Source: an uncultured Flavobacteriaceae bacterium
Lineage (GTDB): Bacteria; Bacteroidota; Bacteroidia; Flavobacteriales; Flavobacteriaceae
Reading direction: 5' to 3'
Assembly (NCBI GenBank): GCA_905381055.1
Contig: CAJPUR010000011.1
Span: 62,001-126,000, forward strand
DNA length: 64,000 bases
Part shown: positions 54,657 through 63,935 of the stretch, piece after piece
Position numbering within the stretch: the first letter of the stretch is position 1
Layout: every line of letters begins with the position of its first letter
Notes under the pieces: model-generated
Seen by the model: the letters and a program-made list of their open reading frames with translations, nothing else
Database searches by the model: none
Told to the model about the DNA's origin: nothing
Program-made: the position numbers and the translations under genes

Positions 54657-55916
54657 ATGTTTTTTAATAGTTTGAATAAGAATATTAAAACAATCTTTTT
54701 TTTACTGCCTTTTTTATCTTTTACTCAAGAAGTAATTGAGGGAATAAATCTTGATAAATTAAATAAGATTGAAGACTATATAAATATTGAAATTGAAAAT
54801 AAAAAAATTGCTGGTGCAGAATTTTTAGTGTCAAAAAATAATACCATCGTTACTCACAAAGCTGTTGGGTTTTCAAACCTCAAAAAAAAAGAAAAACTTT
54901 TAAAAAATAGTATATACTACATTCAATCCATGACAAAACCTATAATTAGTGTTGCCATAATGCAACTTTATGAAAGAGGCTTAATTAGTTTGGGTGAAAA
55001 TATTGAAAAATATATACCTGAAATTTCTGAATTAAAAGTATCAAAAAATGTAAAGCAAGGATCATCAGGTCCAACTATTCCTAAAAATAATATAATCACA
55101 ATTGCCCAATTATTAAATCATACCTCTGGAATTTCCCATGGTTTAGGGAATAGTTTACTTGACAAAGAGGTTGGTAATCTTATTTATGGTAGTGAATTTT
55201 CTTCAAAAGGAATAACTGATTATAAACTTCACCCGGATTTAGAAAGTCGCACAAAAGCATTATTAAAATCTCCATTAGTATCTCAGCCAGGATCAATATG
55301 GTATTACGGGTCTGGTGCAGACCTTTTAGCATTAATAATTCAAAGAGTGACCAAGAAAAGTATCCCTGTATATCTAAAGGAAAATATTTTTGATCCTCTT
55401 AAAATGAATGATACTGGTTATAATATTCCAAAAAATAAACTTAAAAGATTAGTTAAATTGCACATATACGATGACCAAAACAACCTTATTTTAAGTACAA
55501 ACCAACCCCCAAATAGTGACAACAAACTTTATGGAGGGACACACGGTTTGTTTTCTACACCACTTGATTATTTAAGATTTTGTCAAATGATTTTAAATGA
55601 TGGGATTTTAAGAGGTAATAGAGTTTTAAAAAGTAAAACTGTTGAACTTATTAAACAAAATAGTGTAAATGATTTATTTTATTCAGGTTATCAAGGATTT
55701 GGATATGGTTTTGCCATAGAATATAATCGAATGGATTCAAAAAAAAACAGTCAAAAGGGAATTCTATATTGGGGTGGGTATTTTAATACCAGGTTTTTTA
55801 TTGATCTTGAAAATGATATTATATCAATTTGGATGACCCAAAAATTACCAAATTTATCTGTAAATGGTTATCATAAGGTAATGAAAAGATACGTTTATGG
55901 ATCGATAATAAATTAA
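54657..55916 (+). CDS. Serine hydrolase of the beta-lactamase/penicillin-binding-protein family
   Basis: A 419-residue protein with a signal peptide (hydrophobic residues about 11-22, FTQE after it), so exported. The SxxK motif is SMTK at about residue 91, the Tyr motif is YYGSGAD, and HTSG, GGTHGLFST and GILYWGGYF are the other landmarks of the class C-like (beta-lactamase, Pfam Beta-lactamase) group. It may be an esterase, a D-aminopeptidase or a carboxypeptidase; a resistance role is not implied. It stands alone between ahcY and rpmA. Confidence 0.9.
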   Translation: MFFNSLNKNIKTIFFLLPFLSFTQEVIEGINLDKLNKIEDYINIEIENKKIAGAEFLVSKNNTIVTHKAVGFSNLKKKEKLLKNSIYYIQSMTKPIISVAIMQLYERGLISLGENIEKYIPEISELKVSKNVKQGSSGPTIPKNNIITIAQLLNHTSGISHGLGNSLLDKEVGNLIYGSEFSSKGITDYKLHPDLESRTKALLKSPLVSQPGSIWYYGSGADLLALIIQRVTKKSIPVYLKENIFDPLKMNDTGYNIPKNKLKRLVKLHIYDDQNNLILSTNQPPNSDNKLYGGTHGLFSTPLDYLRFCQMILNDGILRGNRVLKSKTVELIKQNSVNDLFYSGYQGFGYGFAIEYNRMDSKKNSQKGILYWGGYFNTRFFIDLENDIISIWMTQKLPNLSVNGYHKVMKRYVYGSIIN

Positions 55917-55920
55917 AATA

Positions 55921-56181
55921 TTAAGATTTTACAGGATCAATAGAAACGTAGGATTTATTATTTCTTTTTTTTGAAAATTTCACTAGACCGTCAATTTTAG
56001 CATGAAGAGTATGGTCTTTTCCAAGATAAACATTTAATCCAGGATTATGAGCAGTTCCTCTTTGGCGAACTATGATATTGCCTGCTTTGGCATGCTGACC
56101 ACCAAAAATTTTTACACCCAATCTTTTAGAATGAGATTCCCTTCCGTTTTTTGAACTTCCTACACCTTTTTTATGAGCCAT
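55921..56181 (-). CDS. rpmA: Ribosomal protein L27
   Basis: An 86-residue L27. It begins [24 protein letters not shown] and has [22 protein letters not shown], the standard sequence at the peptidyl transferase centre. No N-terminal extension is present. It is 6 bases downstream of rplU. Confidence 0.98.
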   Translation of the reverse strand: MAHKKGVGSSKNGRESHSKRLGVKIFGGQHAKAGNIIVRQRGTAHNPGLNVYLGKDHTLHAKIDGLVKFSKKRNNKSYVSIDPVKS

Positions 56182-56187
56182 TTTTTA

Positions 56188-56655
56188 TTATTTTGAAGAT
56201 TTATTTTTTGTAGCTATACCCTTTTTAACTGGTTCTTTTTTAACTACAGCTTTTTTGACTGCAGCTTTTTTAACTGGTTCTTTTTTTACTACAACTTTTT
56301 TGGTAAGCTCTATCTTCGAATCAACTTGTTTCTTAGTAGAAATATTTTCACCAATTGATTGAATTAACAACTCAGTTAAAGCCTGACGATGACCATTCTT
56401 TACTCTGTAACCCTTTCTTCTTTTTTTCTTGAAAACGATTACCTTGTCTCCTTTTAAATGTTTGAGAACTTTAGCATTAACGTATGTTCCACTAATAGAG
56501 GGAGTCCCAAAAGAAATCTTTTTTCCATCATCAATTAAATAAACTTTTTCAAAAGATACTATACTACCCTCCTTATTTTCTAATCGGTGAACAAAAAGCT
56601 TTTGATCTTTTTCAACTTTAAATTGCTGTCCTGCTATTTCAACAACTGCATACAT
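56188..56655 (-). CDS. rplU: Ribosomal protein L21 with a lysine-rich C-terminal extension
   Basis: A 155-residue L21. The first 105 residues are the normal domain (MYAVVEIAGQQFKVEKDQKL, KVLKHLKGDKVIVFKKKRRKGYRVKNGHRQ). The remaining 50 or so residues are a low-complexity tail of imperfect VKKEPVKKAAVKKAV units ending in KNKSSK. The tail adds a strong positive charge, in contrast to the roughly 103 residues of E. coli L21. It is first in the rplU-rpmA transcript and has a clear promoter. Confidence 0.97.
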   Translation of the reverse strand: MYAVVEIAGQQFKVEKDQKLFVHRLENKEGSIVSFEKVYLIDDGKKISFGTPSISGTYVNAKVLKHLKGDKVIVFKKKRRKGYRVKNGHRQALTELLIQSIGENISTKKQVDSKIELTKKVVVKKEPVKKAAVKKAVVKKEPVKKGIATKNKSSK

Positions 56656-56681
56656 ATTTTAAAAAGGTTGATTTTGGATTG

Positions 56682-56711
56682 CAAATTTACAGATTTTATA
56701 ATCATTTCCAA
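56682..56711 (-). promoter_or_regulatory. Promoter of rplU-rpmA
   Basis: On the minus strand, TTG (56711-56709) and TAAATTTG (56689-56682) are separated by 19 bases. The -7 box is 26 bases upstream of the rplU start codon. This is one of the three best promoter matches in the window. Confidence 0.7.
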
Positions 56712-56753
56712 TTTTGAACTAGATTTTTATTAATTATTTTATATAAATAACTT

Positions 56754-58583
56754 TTAATCTAATTTTTCATACTCTGAGTTTAAAGAAATATACTCAGGAA
56801 CAATTTTTTTCATTAATTTAACAATATCAATTGAACTACCTCCGTTATTACAAAGTCTAATTAAATCCTCTATTTGCTTTATTTTTTCAATGTTAAATTT
56901 CTCCTTATCTGCTATATAAATTAGTTCATTATGAGATCTTTTTAAATTTTCTTTGTCGGTTAACAATTCTTCATATAATTTTTCTCCAGGACGTAATCCA
57001 GTGTGTTTTATTTCAATATCTTGATTTTCAATAAGTCCAGATAAACGAATCATGCTAATAGCTAAATCATTAATTTTTACGGGATCACCCATATCAAAAA
57101 CATAAATTTCTCCACCAGAACCAGTTGCCCCTGCCTCAAGAACTAACTGACAAGCTTCAGTAATTGTCATAAAAAAACGAGTTATTTCTGGATGAGTTAT
57201 TGTTAAAGGGCCACCATTGGCAATTTGCTCATTAAAAATTGGAACTACAGAGCCAGAAGAACCTAAGACATTTCCAAATCTTGTAGTAATTATTTGTGTT
57301 TTTGAAGAGGAAGACTTGTAAGAAACATAAATCTCAGCAATCCTCTTAGAAGCCCCCATTACATTTGATGGATTAACAGCTTTATCTGTTGATATCATTA
57401 CCATGTTAGGGACTTGGTATTTTATAGCAAAATCAACAATATTTTTTGTACCTAAAATATTGTTGACAACAGAAGATGATGGAAAAGTTTCTGTCATAAA
57501 AACATTCTTGTAAGCTGCAGCATGAAAAATAACTTCAATTTTATTTTGATTAAAAAAACTTTCAAGTAAACTATAATCTACAATGCTTTGTAACAAAAAA
57601 AATAACTTGGTTTTAATTTTTTTTTTAATTAGTTCATTTTTTAGGTTAAATAAATTTAACTCGGAATTATCCATTAAGTAAATATTTTTTGGAGAAAATT
57701 TAATAAGTTGTTTAACTATTTCACTTCCAATTGATCCTGCTGCTCCAGTAACTAAAATATTTTTATTTTTATATTGTAATATGTTTTTTTCAGTATGAAT
57801 TTTTATTTCATCCCTTTTAAGTAAATCTTCAATTTTTATTGGCTTCAAATTTGAAAGAATTCCATTACCAATGGCAAATTTATCAATTGAAGGAAAATAA
57901 AATATTTTAATTCCTAGATCCTTAAAAAAATTAAATATTTCATTTTTTCTTTTTTGTTTTAAATTATCTGTAGTTAAAATAATTTGACTGATCTTTTTTT
58001 CATTGACATATTTTAAAAGTCTTGTGTCTAATGACATAACTTCTTTTCCTTCAATACTTCTTCCAACTTTACTTTTGTCATCATCAATAAAGCCTTTGAC
58101 ATTGTGATTATTACTATCATCTAAGGCTTTTTTTATCATTAACCCATTTACTCCAGCACCAAAAAGTAGGCTATTTGTAATTTTATCTTCTTTAGAGACA
58201 CTTGCAAACAGCAATTTTATAACCAATCTATAAAGTGACAAAAATGAAAGACTAAAATAAAATAGTAATAATAAATAATTATAGTGGGCTCTAGTATTAG
58301 CATTTATTATTAAAGAATAAATTAAAATTGATGTTACTAATCCAGATGCAATTTTACCTATATCAATAAAAGTTGTATAGCGCAAAAACATTACATATCC
58401 CCTAAATAAAGTAATTGATATCAAACATATTATAACATAGATAAGCTTATCAATATTTGATCTAATAACAAGGTTTGAACCATTTAAAAAAAGTAAAATT
58501 TCTGAAGAAATAATTAAAAAAAATGCATCTAATAAATATGCATATCTTTTAGAGTAGTGTTTTTTAAAAATTTTATCAAGCAT
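56754..58583 (-). CDS. Membrane nucleotide-sugar 4,6-dehydratase (PglF/WbpM-like)
   Basis: A 609-residue protein with four hydrophobic segments in the first 125 or so residues, then a CoA-like Rossmann domain (LLFGAGVNGLMIKKAL) and the SDR dehydratase domain from about 280 (VTGAAGSIGSEIV). The active site reads MISTDKAVNPSNVMGASKR; the Met in place of the usual Tyr of YxxxK is the hallmark of the long WbpM/PglF group. These enzymes turn UDP-GlcNAc into the 4-keto-6-deoxy sugar. It shares its first base with the last base of the aminotransferase gene stop, and the Pgl-like cluster ends with it. Confidence 0.93.
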   Translation of the reverse strand: MLDKIFKKHYSKRYAYLLDAFFLIISSEILLFLNGSNLVIRSNIDKLIYVIICLISITLFRGYVMFLRYTTFIDIGKIASGLVTSILIYSLIINANTRAHYNYLLLLFYFSLSFLSLYRLVIKLLFASVSKEDKITNSLLFGAGVNGLMIKKALDDSNNHNVKGFIDDDKSKVGRSIEGKEVMSLDTRLLKYVNEKKISQIILTTDNLKQKRKNEIFNFFKDLGIKIFYFPSIDKFAIGNGILSNLKPIKIEDLLKRDEIKIHTEKNILQYKNKNILVTGAAGSIGSEIVKQLIKFSPKNIYLMDNSELNLFNLKNELIKKKIKTKLFFLLQSIVDYSLLESFFNQNKIEVIFHAAAYKNVFMTETFPSSSVVNNILGTKNIVDFAIKYQVPNMVMISTDKAVNPSNVMGASKRIAEIYVSYKSSSSKTQIITTRFGNVLGSSGSVVPIFNEQIANGGPLTITHPEITRFFMTITEACQLVLEAGATGSGGEIYVFDMGDPVKINDLAISMIRLSGLIENQDIEIKHTGLRPGEKLYEELLTDKENLKRSHNELIYIADKEKFNIEKIKQIEDLIRLCNNGGSSIDIVKLMKKIVPEYISLNSEYEKLD

Positions 58584-59722
58584 TACTTCAAATTAAAAAA
58601 ATCAGATAAAACATTTTCTATTCTTTCTTTTTCTTTTGTACTAAGGTTACTCCCTGAGGGTAAACATAACCCTTTTTCATATATTTTGTTAGAAATTTTT
58701 GAACCAATAAAATCGCATTCTTTAAATAAAGGCTGCAAATGCATAGGTTTCCATAAAGGTCTACTTTCTATATTATTTGATTCTAATTTTTTTCTTAAAA
58801 TATTTGAATTTATATTCTTGAACTTTAATTCGTCAATTAAAATACTGGTCAACCATCTATTACTAAAAAAACCATCTGGCTCTTCTTGAAAACTAACACC
58901 ATCAATTGATGAAAGAAGATTAAAATAAAAATTATAATTGTCTCTTCTCAATTTAATCCATTTATCAAGAACTTCCAATTGACCAATGCCGATGGCAGCA
59001 GAAATATTTGAAATTCTGTAATTAAATCCAATTTCTTTATGCTCATAATGATCACAATTTTCTTTTGCTTGGGTAGCCAAAAATTTTGCTTTTTCAATTA
59101 ATTTATGATTTGAAGAAATAATTGCTCCACCCCCAGATGTAGTTATTATTTTATTTCCATTAAAACTTAAAATACCAAAGTGTCCAAAACTACCACAAAA
59201 AGTATTTTCAATTTTAGAGCCTAATGACTCTGCAGCATCTTCTATAATTGGGATATCATATTTTTTTGATAGGTTTAATATATCATGGATTTTACAAGGC
59301 ATCCCATATAAATTAACAACAATAATAGCTTTTGGTCTCTTACCTATCTTAATATATTTTTTAATAGCGCTTTCTAGGGCTTCAGGACAAATATTCCAGG
59401 TTTGAACTTCAGAATCAATAAATACTGGTGTTGCATTTAAATATTTAATTGGATTTACTGATCCAATAAAAGTAAATGATTGACATAATACTATATCACT
59501 TTCACAAACTCCAAGAAGATTTAAAGCTAAATGAATTGCAGATGTGCCTGATTGCAGAGCAGCTACATGTTTTTTATGATGTATTTTTGACAATTCCAAT
59601 TCAAAATTTTTAATATGCGGCCCAACAGGTGCTATCCAATTTAAATCAAAAGCATTTTGAATTTGATTTATTTCTTCTCCTCCCATGTGAGGAGATGACA
59701 ATAATATTCTTTTATCATGCAT
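58583..59722 (-). CDS. DegT/DnrJ/EryC1 aminotransferase (PglE-like)
   Basis: A 379-residue PLP sugar aminotransferase. I use the start at 59722 (MHDKRILLSSPHMGGEE); a frame from 59752 would overlap the acetyltransferase by 38 bases. The N-terminal segment IAPVGPHIKNFE, the cofactor segment LQSGTSAIHLAL, and the Schiff-base Lys in FNGNKIITTSGGGAI fit the family. PglE-type enzymes aminate the 4-keto group made by PglF. Neighbours on both sides support that role. Confidence 0.92.
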   Translation of the reverse strand: MHDKRILLSSPHMGGEEINQIQNAFDLNWIAPVGPHIKNFELELSKIHHKKHVAALQSGTSAIHLALNLLGVCESDIVLCQSFTFIGSVNPIKYLNATPVFIDSEVQTWNICPEALESAIKKYIKIGKRPKAIIVVNLYGMPCKIHDILNLSKKYDIPIIEDAAESLGSKIENTFCGSFGHFGILSFNGNKIITTSGGGAIISSNHKLIEKAKFLATQAKENCDHYEHKEIGFNYRISNISAAIGIGQLEVLDKWIKLRRDNYNFYFNLLSSIDGVSFQEEPDGFFSNRWLTSILIDELKFKNINSNILRKKLESNNIESRPLWKPMHLQPLFKECDFIGSKISNKIYEKGLCLPSGSNLSTKEKERIENVLSDFFNLK

Positions 59723-60329
59723 TTTTTGAGTAAACTTTAGCTGGATTACCAAATACAGTCATACCATCAGGAATGTCACTGAGAACTAGAGATCCAGCTC
59801 CAACTGTAACATTTTCACCTATTTTAATATTAGGAATAATTGTTGATCCAGCCCCAATTATGGTATTAGAACCAACAGTTACGTTTCCACATAAAATTGA
59901 ACCAGGAGCGATATGGACAAAATCTCCCAATTTACAATCGTGATCAACGGAACTATTTGTATTAATTATACAATGGTTACCGATTGAAGTTCCTCTTTGA
60001 ACAATTGATTGGTGTAAAATTACTGATCCTTTGCCTATATTTGTTAAATTATCAACTTTACTTGAATGATTAATTATTTTGCCAAAATCGTGTTTTACTA
60101 TTGAAGCAACTTTATTCCTTTTTAAATTATCCCCAATAGCAATAATTATTTTAGCTTCAGGAAAAATTCCTGATTGATAATTACCTATTACTGGAATACT
60201 GTCTAAAATTGTTTTAAATTTATCAAGATCAAAAATTCCCACAATATTAATTTTAGAATAATCAATTGAACTTAGTATCACTCTGGCATGACCCCCAGCA
60301 CCAATAAGCAAATATTTAGTTTTTTCCAT
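59715..60329 (-). CDS. Sugar O/N-acetyltransferase, PglD/NeuD family
   Basis: A 204-residue acetyltransferase. The N-terminal nucleotide-sugar domain begins LLIGAGGHARVILSSIDYS, the family signature, and the C-terminal half is a left-handed helix of hexapeptide repeats (IGKGSVILHQSIVQRGTSIGNHCIIN, VDHDCKLGDFVHIAPGSILCGNVTVG). PglD N-acetylates the C4 amino group to give UDP-diacetylbacillosamine. It overlaps the neighbouring aminotransferase and sugar transferase genes by 8 and 14 bases. Confidence 0.93.
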   Translation of the reverse strand: MEKTKYLLIGAGGHARVILSSIDYSKINIVGIFDLDKFKTILDSIPVIGNYQSGIFPEAKIIIAIGDNLKRNKVASIVKHDFGKIINHSSKVDNLTNIGKGSVILHQSIVQRGTSIGNHCIINTNSSVDHDCKLGDFVHIAPGSILCGNVTVGSNTIIGAGSTIIPNIKIGENVTVGAGSLVLSDIPDGMTVFGNPAKVYSKNA

Positions 60330-60921
60330 TAAACTTCTCTACTGAATTGTTATTATAATTATTAATTTCTTTAAATTTAAAAACTTTAAAAATTGTCTTA
60401 AACAGAATATTTAAATCTAAAGCTAAACTTTGGTTTTTTACATATTTAACATCTAATTCAAGTTTTTCATTCCAACTTATTAAATTTCTTCCACTAACTT
60501 GAGCTAAACCTGTCATGCCTGGTTTAACCATATGTCTTTTATTTTGTTGTTTATTATATAAAGATAAGTATTCTGGTAATAATGGCCTTGGCCCAACTAA
60601 ACTCATATCCCCTTTAATTACATTAATTAATTGAGGAATTTCATCAAGTGAAACTTTTCTAATTAATCCTCCAATTTTTGTTAGTCGAAATTCGTCCTTC
60701 ATTAACTCCCCTTTGATGTTTTTCTTATCATTCATGGTCTTAAATTTAATAATAACGAAAAGTTTTTCGTTTAAACCAGGACGCTTTTGTAAAAAAAATG
60801 GTGACCCTTTAAAATTTAATATTAAAATTAAACTAATAAATAAAAATAGAGGTGATATTAAAATCAATAAAAAAGCAGAAAATATGGTGTCAAAAAAAAA
60901 TTTAAAAACATTCTTATACAT
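60316..60921 (-). CDS. Phosphoglycosyl transferase (PglC-like sugar transferase)
   Basis: A 201-residue monotopic phosphoglycosyl transferase. I use the start at 60921 (MYKNVFKFFFD), as in PglC; a start at 60942 would overlap the next gene more. One hydrophobic re-entrant helix (about 9-32) is followed by a soluble core with RPGLNEKLFVIIKFKTMN, EFRLTKIGGLIRKVSLDEIPQL and VGPRPLLPEYLSLY. It places the sugar-1-phosphate on the undecaprenyl phosphate carrier, the first membrane step of the glycan. Confidence 0.93.
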   Translation of the reverse strand: MYKNVFKFFFDTIFSAFLLILISPLFLFISLILILNFKGSPFFLQKRPGLNEKLFVIIKFKTMNDKKNIKGELMKDEFRLTKIGGLIRKVSLDEIPQLINVIKGDMSLVGPRPLLPEYLSLYNKQQNKRHMVKPGMTGLAQVSGRNLISWNEKLELDVKYVKNQSLALDLNILFKTIFKVFKFKEINNYNNNSVEKFNGKN

Positions 60922-62071
60922 TTGATAATATTTTATACTCATTTCTCAGTGATTCCCAGATACTTTTTTGATCAAAATTTTTTAAAATAATTAGTCTACT
61001 ATTTTTTGATAGTTTATCCCTTAAATCGTCATCCTTGGATATCTTTAACATAGCTTTTTTTAATTCTCCAACATCTTTTTTAGAAATTAAAATTCCATTA
61101 ATCATATTTTTTATAATCTCATTACACCCATTAATATTAGAAACAATACAAGGTACATTCATGGCTCCAGCTTGAAGAATAACATTAGGAAATCCCTCCC
61201 TATAAGACGGAAAAACAAAGCAATTAGAAATAGCTAAATATGGTCTTATGTCTTTTTGATATCCTAAAAAAAATATATTTGGATTTGAATTTATTTCATC
61301 AATTACATCCTTTCTTAATGGGTCTAAATCATCCTCAAAATTTCCAACTAATAATAATTTAAATTTTTTATTTTTAAATAAAAGTTTTTTGAAAGCGTAA
61401 ACTAATTCATTAATGCCTTTATCTCTAACTAATCTCCCTACGTATAAAAAAATGAAATCTTTATTCTTAATCCCTAGGGATGACATTAACTGATTCTTTT
61501 CATTTGCTTTTATTTTTAAAGGATCAAAAAAATCTAAATCTATTCCATTAGAAGATCCATTACACAAAACTTTTATCTTATTCTTTTTACAAAAATTATT
61601 ATCAATGATAAATTTAAGTAGACCAAATGAATTTGAATAAACATTTGTGGCTAGTGCATAAGTAAAAATTTCTACATAATTTAATAGAATTCTCTTTAAC
61701 CCTTTTGATTCCATTAAGGGTAACCCTCCTACAGTATGCATTCTGATGGGAGTTCTTGCTAAAAAGGAAGCCAACATTCCAACAATTCCGGCTTTTGGAG
61801 TTTGAGTATGAACTATTGTGGGTTTTTCTTTAACCAAATATTTATAAAGCTTATAGGTTGCTATTATATCTTTTAAAGGGGTTATTTTCCTTGTAAAAGG
61901 AATAAAAAAAACATTTACACCTTGTTGTTTTCCTATTTCAACTAATTTTTCTTTCTGGGATGAAACAATAATGATATTAAAATAATTTTTAAAATATTTT
62001 GCCTGATTTTCTAATAATTTTTCTAATGAAATAGGGACTGTAGTAATTCTAATAATTTTAGTTTCCTTCAT
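60914..62071 (-). CDS. Glycosyltransferase family 4 protein (PglA-like)
   Basis: A 385-residue GT-B glycosyltransferase. The N-terminal domain has IIRITTVPISLEKLLENQ, with an acceptor loop, then HTQTPKAGIVGMLASFLARTPIRMHTVGGLPL, typical of the PglA/ WbnK-like group, and the C-terminal domain has FIFLYVGRLVRDKGINELVYAF and VFPSYREGFPNVILQAGAM with the EX7E-type region. It would add the second sugar to the lipid-linked intermediate. It overlaps the neighbouring genes by 8 and 14 bases. Confidence 0.92.
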   Translation of the reverse strand: MKETKIIRITTVPISLEKLLENQAKYFKNYFNIIIVSSQKEKLVEIGKQQGVNVFFIPFTRKITPLKDIIATYKLYKYLVKEKPTIVHTQTPKAGIVGMLASFLARTPIRMHTVGGLPLMESKGLKRILLNYVEIFTYALATNVYSNSFGLLKFIIDNNFCKKNKIKVLCNGSSNGIDLDFFDPLKIKANEKNQLMSSLGIKNKDFIFLYVGRLVRDKGINELVYAFKKLLFKNKKFKLLLVGNFEDDLDPLRKDVIDEINSNPNIFFLGYQKDIRPYLAISNCFVFPSYREGFPNVILQAGAMNVPCIVSNINGCNEIIKNMINGILISKKDVGELKKAMLKISKDDDLRDKLSKNSRLIILKNFDQKSIWESLRNEYKILSNV

Positions 62072-63935
62072 AAAAATTTAGATACCATTTTTGAAAACAA
62101 AAAAATGTCCATAATTGAAAACTATAATCATTTTTTCTTTCAATATGTAAATTAATTAATTTATTCAAATTCAAAAAATTAAAAATTTGTTGTTTTTCAA
62201 TTATATTTTTTGAGGAAAAATATAATAATTCTTCTTTTAAAAATGTTCTTAACCAATCCCCTACTGGAACCCCAAATCCTTTTTTTGGAAGTTCTAAAAA
62301 ATTTTTTGGAAAAAATTCTTTAAATGACTCTTTTAAAATATATTTTTTATTTAATCCCTTAATTAAATACCTCTCATTAATTTGAAGACTCATATTCCAC
62401 AATTCTTTATTTAAAAAGGGAGATCTACATTCAATTGAACTTAACATACTAGTTCTATCAACCTTAGTTAAAAGATCACCGTCTAATGACAGAATTGTAT
62501 CAATTTTTTTAAAATCATTTAAAAGTTTTGGTTTTTGAGGTATTATTTTATAAAAATAATCCCAACCTGAGTTATCTACAAATCTATCATTAAATATTTC
62601 TAGCATTAGATCATTACTATACCCTAGAGAAATTAGATTAAAAAAAGTTTCTCCATTATAATTAACAGCATCCAAAAATTTTTTTATTTTAAAGTTAAAT
62701 CCTCTTTCATCAGATTTAACAGGAAAAAATCTATGATGATTTTTTTTTATTACATTATGGAAAATTTTTGGGACGATTTTGACATAATTTGAAACTATTT
62801 TAGTTGTTAAATATTTATTATAACCTCCAAAAATTTCGTCTCCTCCATCTCCAGTAAGAGCTACTTTAAAATATTTTGAAGTATTTTTAGCAATTAAATA
62901 ACTTGGTAATGCTGAGGAATCAGCAAATGGTTCGTCAAAATTCAATATTACATCATTAATATCTCTTAACATATTTTTTTCTTCACAAATAATAGAATGA
63001 TGATTACTCCCTACTAGTTTAGAAACTATTTTTGCTTTGTGGGACTCATCAAAAGATTTTTTTTGGAATCCAATAGAAAAGGTGTCAATCTTTGAACCAC
63101 TATTTTTTGCTAAACAATAAGTTATAATTGAGGAATCAACCCCACCTGATAAAAATGATGTAATTGGAACATCTGACACTATCCTGCTTTTTACACTTGA
63201 AAAAATTGAATCCCTGACTAAGCTTTTTATTTGTTTTTTGCTTTCAAAATTATAATTCTTAAAATTTTGCTTGACCTGATTTTTTTCAATTTTATATGTA
63301 TTTAAATTTATTGATAAATAGTGATTAGGCTCTAATTTTTTTATGCCTTCAAAAATTGAAAAAGGTGCTGGAATATAGGTTAATTTGAAAAATAAATTTA
63401 AACTTTTTTTACTAATTTGAGGCTTCTTAGTTAATACTGACAAAATAGATTTTAATTCAGAGGCCCAAATTATTGAGTTATTATTGTCCAAATAGAACAA
63501 AGGTTTCTCTCCAAAAAAGTCTCTGGATATTAAAACCCGATTTTTATTAAGATCAATAATCGAAAAAGCATACATACCGTCCAACATGGAAAAAGATTTA
63601 ATTCCATAATTTTCATACAATTTTAAAATTACCTCAGTATCACTTTGAGTTTTAAATATAACTCCTTCCTTAACTAATTCAGCTCGTAACGTTTTATAAT
63701 TATATATTTCTCCATTGAAAACTATGGAAATACTTTTATCTTTATTTTCCATTGGCTGACGACCATTTTTAATATCTATAATAGCTAATCTTTGCATACC
63801 AATAGAAATATTTTTATTAATTAAAAATCCCTCATCATCAGGCCCTCTGTGAATAACCATATTATTCATTTTAGTAATAATTGGCTCTAAATCCTGAGAA
63901 AGTTTTTTATCTATATATCCATTAATTCCACACAT
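62058..63935 (-). CDS. asnB: Asparagine synthetase (glutamine-hydrolysing), AsnB family
   Basis: A 625-residue class II glutamine amidotransferase/synthetase. Cys2 (MCGINGYID) is the N-terminal nucleophile of the glutaminase domain, with RLAIIDIKNGRQPM and FNGEIYNY. The synthetase domain has the ATP motif TSFLSGGVDSSI and, later, LTGDGGDEIFGGYNKY. In glycan clusters such enzymes often amidate a uronic acid or make asparagine; here the choice is open. Its ATG overlaps the TAA of the preceding gene (TAATG). Confidence 0.93.
   Translation of the reverse strand: MCGINGYIDKKLSQDLEPIITKMNNMVIHRGPDDEGFLINKNISIGMQRLAIIDIKNGRQPMENKDKSISIVFNGEIYNYKTLRAELVKEGVIFKTQSDTEVILKLYENYGIKSFSMLDGMYAFSIIDLNKNRVLISRDFFGEKPLFYLDNNNSIIWASELKSILSVLTKKPQISKKSLNLFFKLTYIPAPFSIFEGIKKLEPNHYLSINLNTYKIEKNQVKQNFKNYNFESKKQIKSLVRDSIFSSVKSRIVSDVPITSFLSGGVDSSIITYCLAKNSGSKIDTFSIGFQKKSFDESHKAKIVSKLVGSNHHSIICEEKNMLRDINDVILNFDEPFADSSALPSYLIAKNTSKYFKVALTGDGGDEIFGGYNKYLTTKIVSNYVKIVPKIFHNVIKKNHHRFFPVKSDERGFNFKIKKFLDAVNYNGETFFNLISLGYSNDLMLEIFNDRFVDNSGWDYFYKIIPQKPKLLNDFKKIDTILSLDGDLLTKVDRTSMLSSIECRSPFLNKELWNMSLQINERYLIKGLNKKYILKESFKEFFPKNFLELPKKGFGVPVGDWLRTFLKEELLYFSSKNIIEKQQIFNFLNLNKLINLHIERKNDYSFQLWTFFCFQKWYLNFYEGN

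Noticed and set aside
54657-55916. Antibiotic beta-lactamase
   Set aside because: SxxK is present, but the protein belongs to the broad serine hydrolase family with many esterases and peptidases, and nothing in the context points to resistance.
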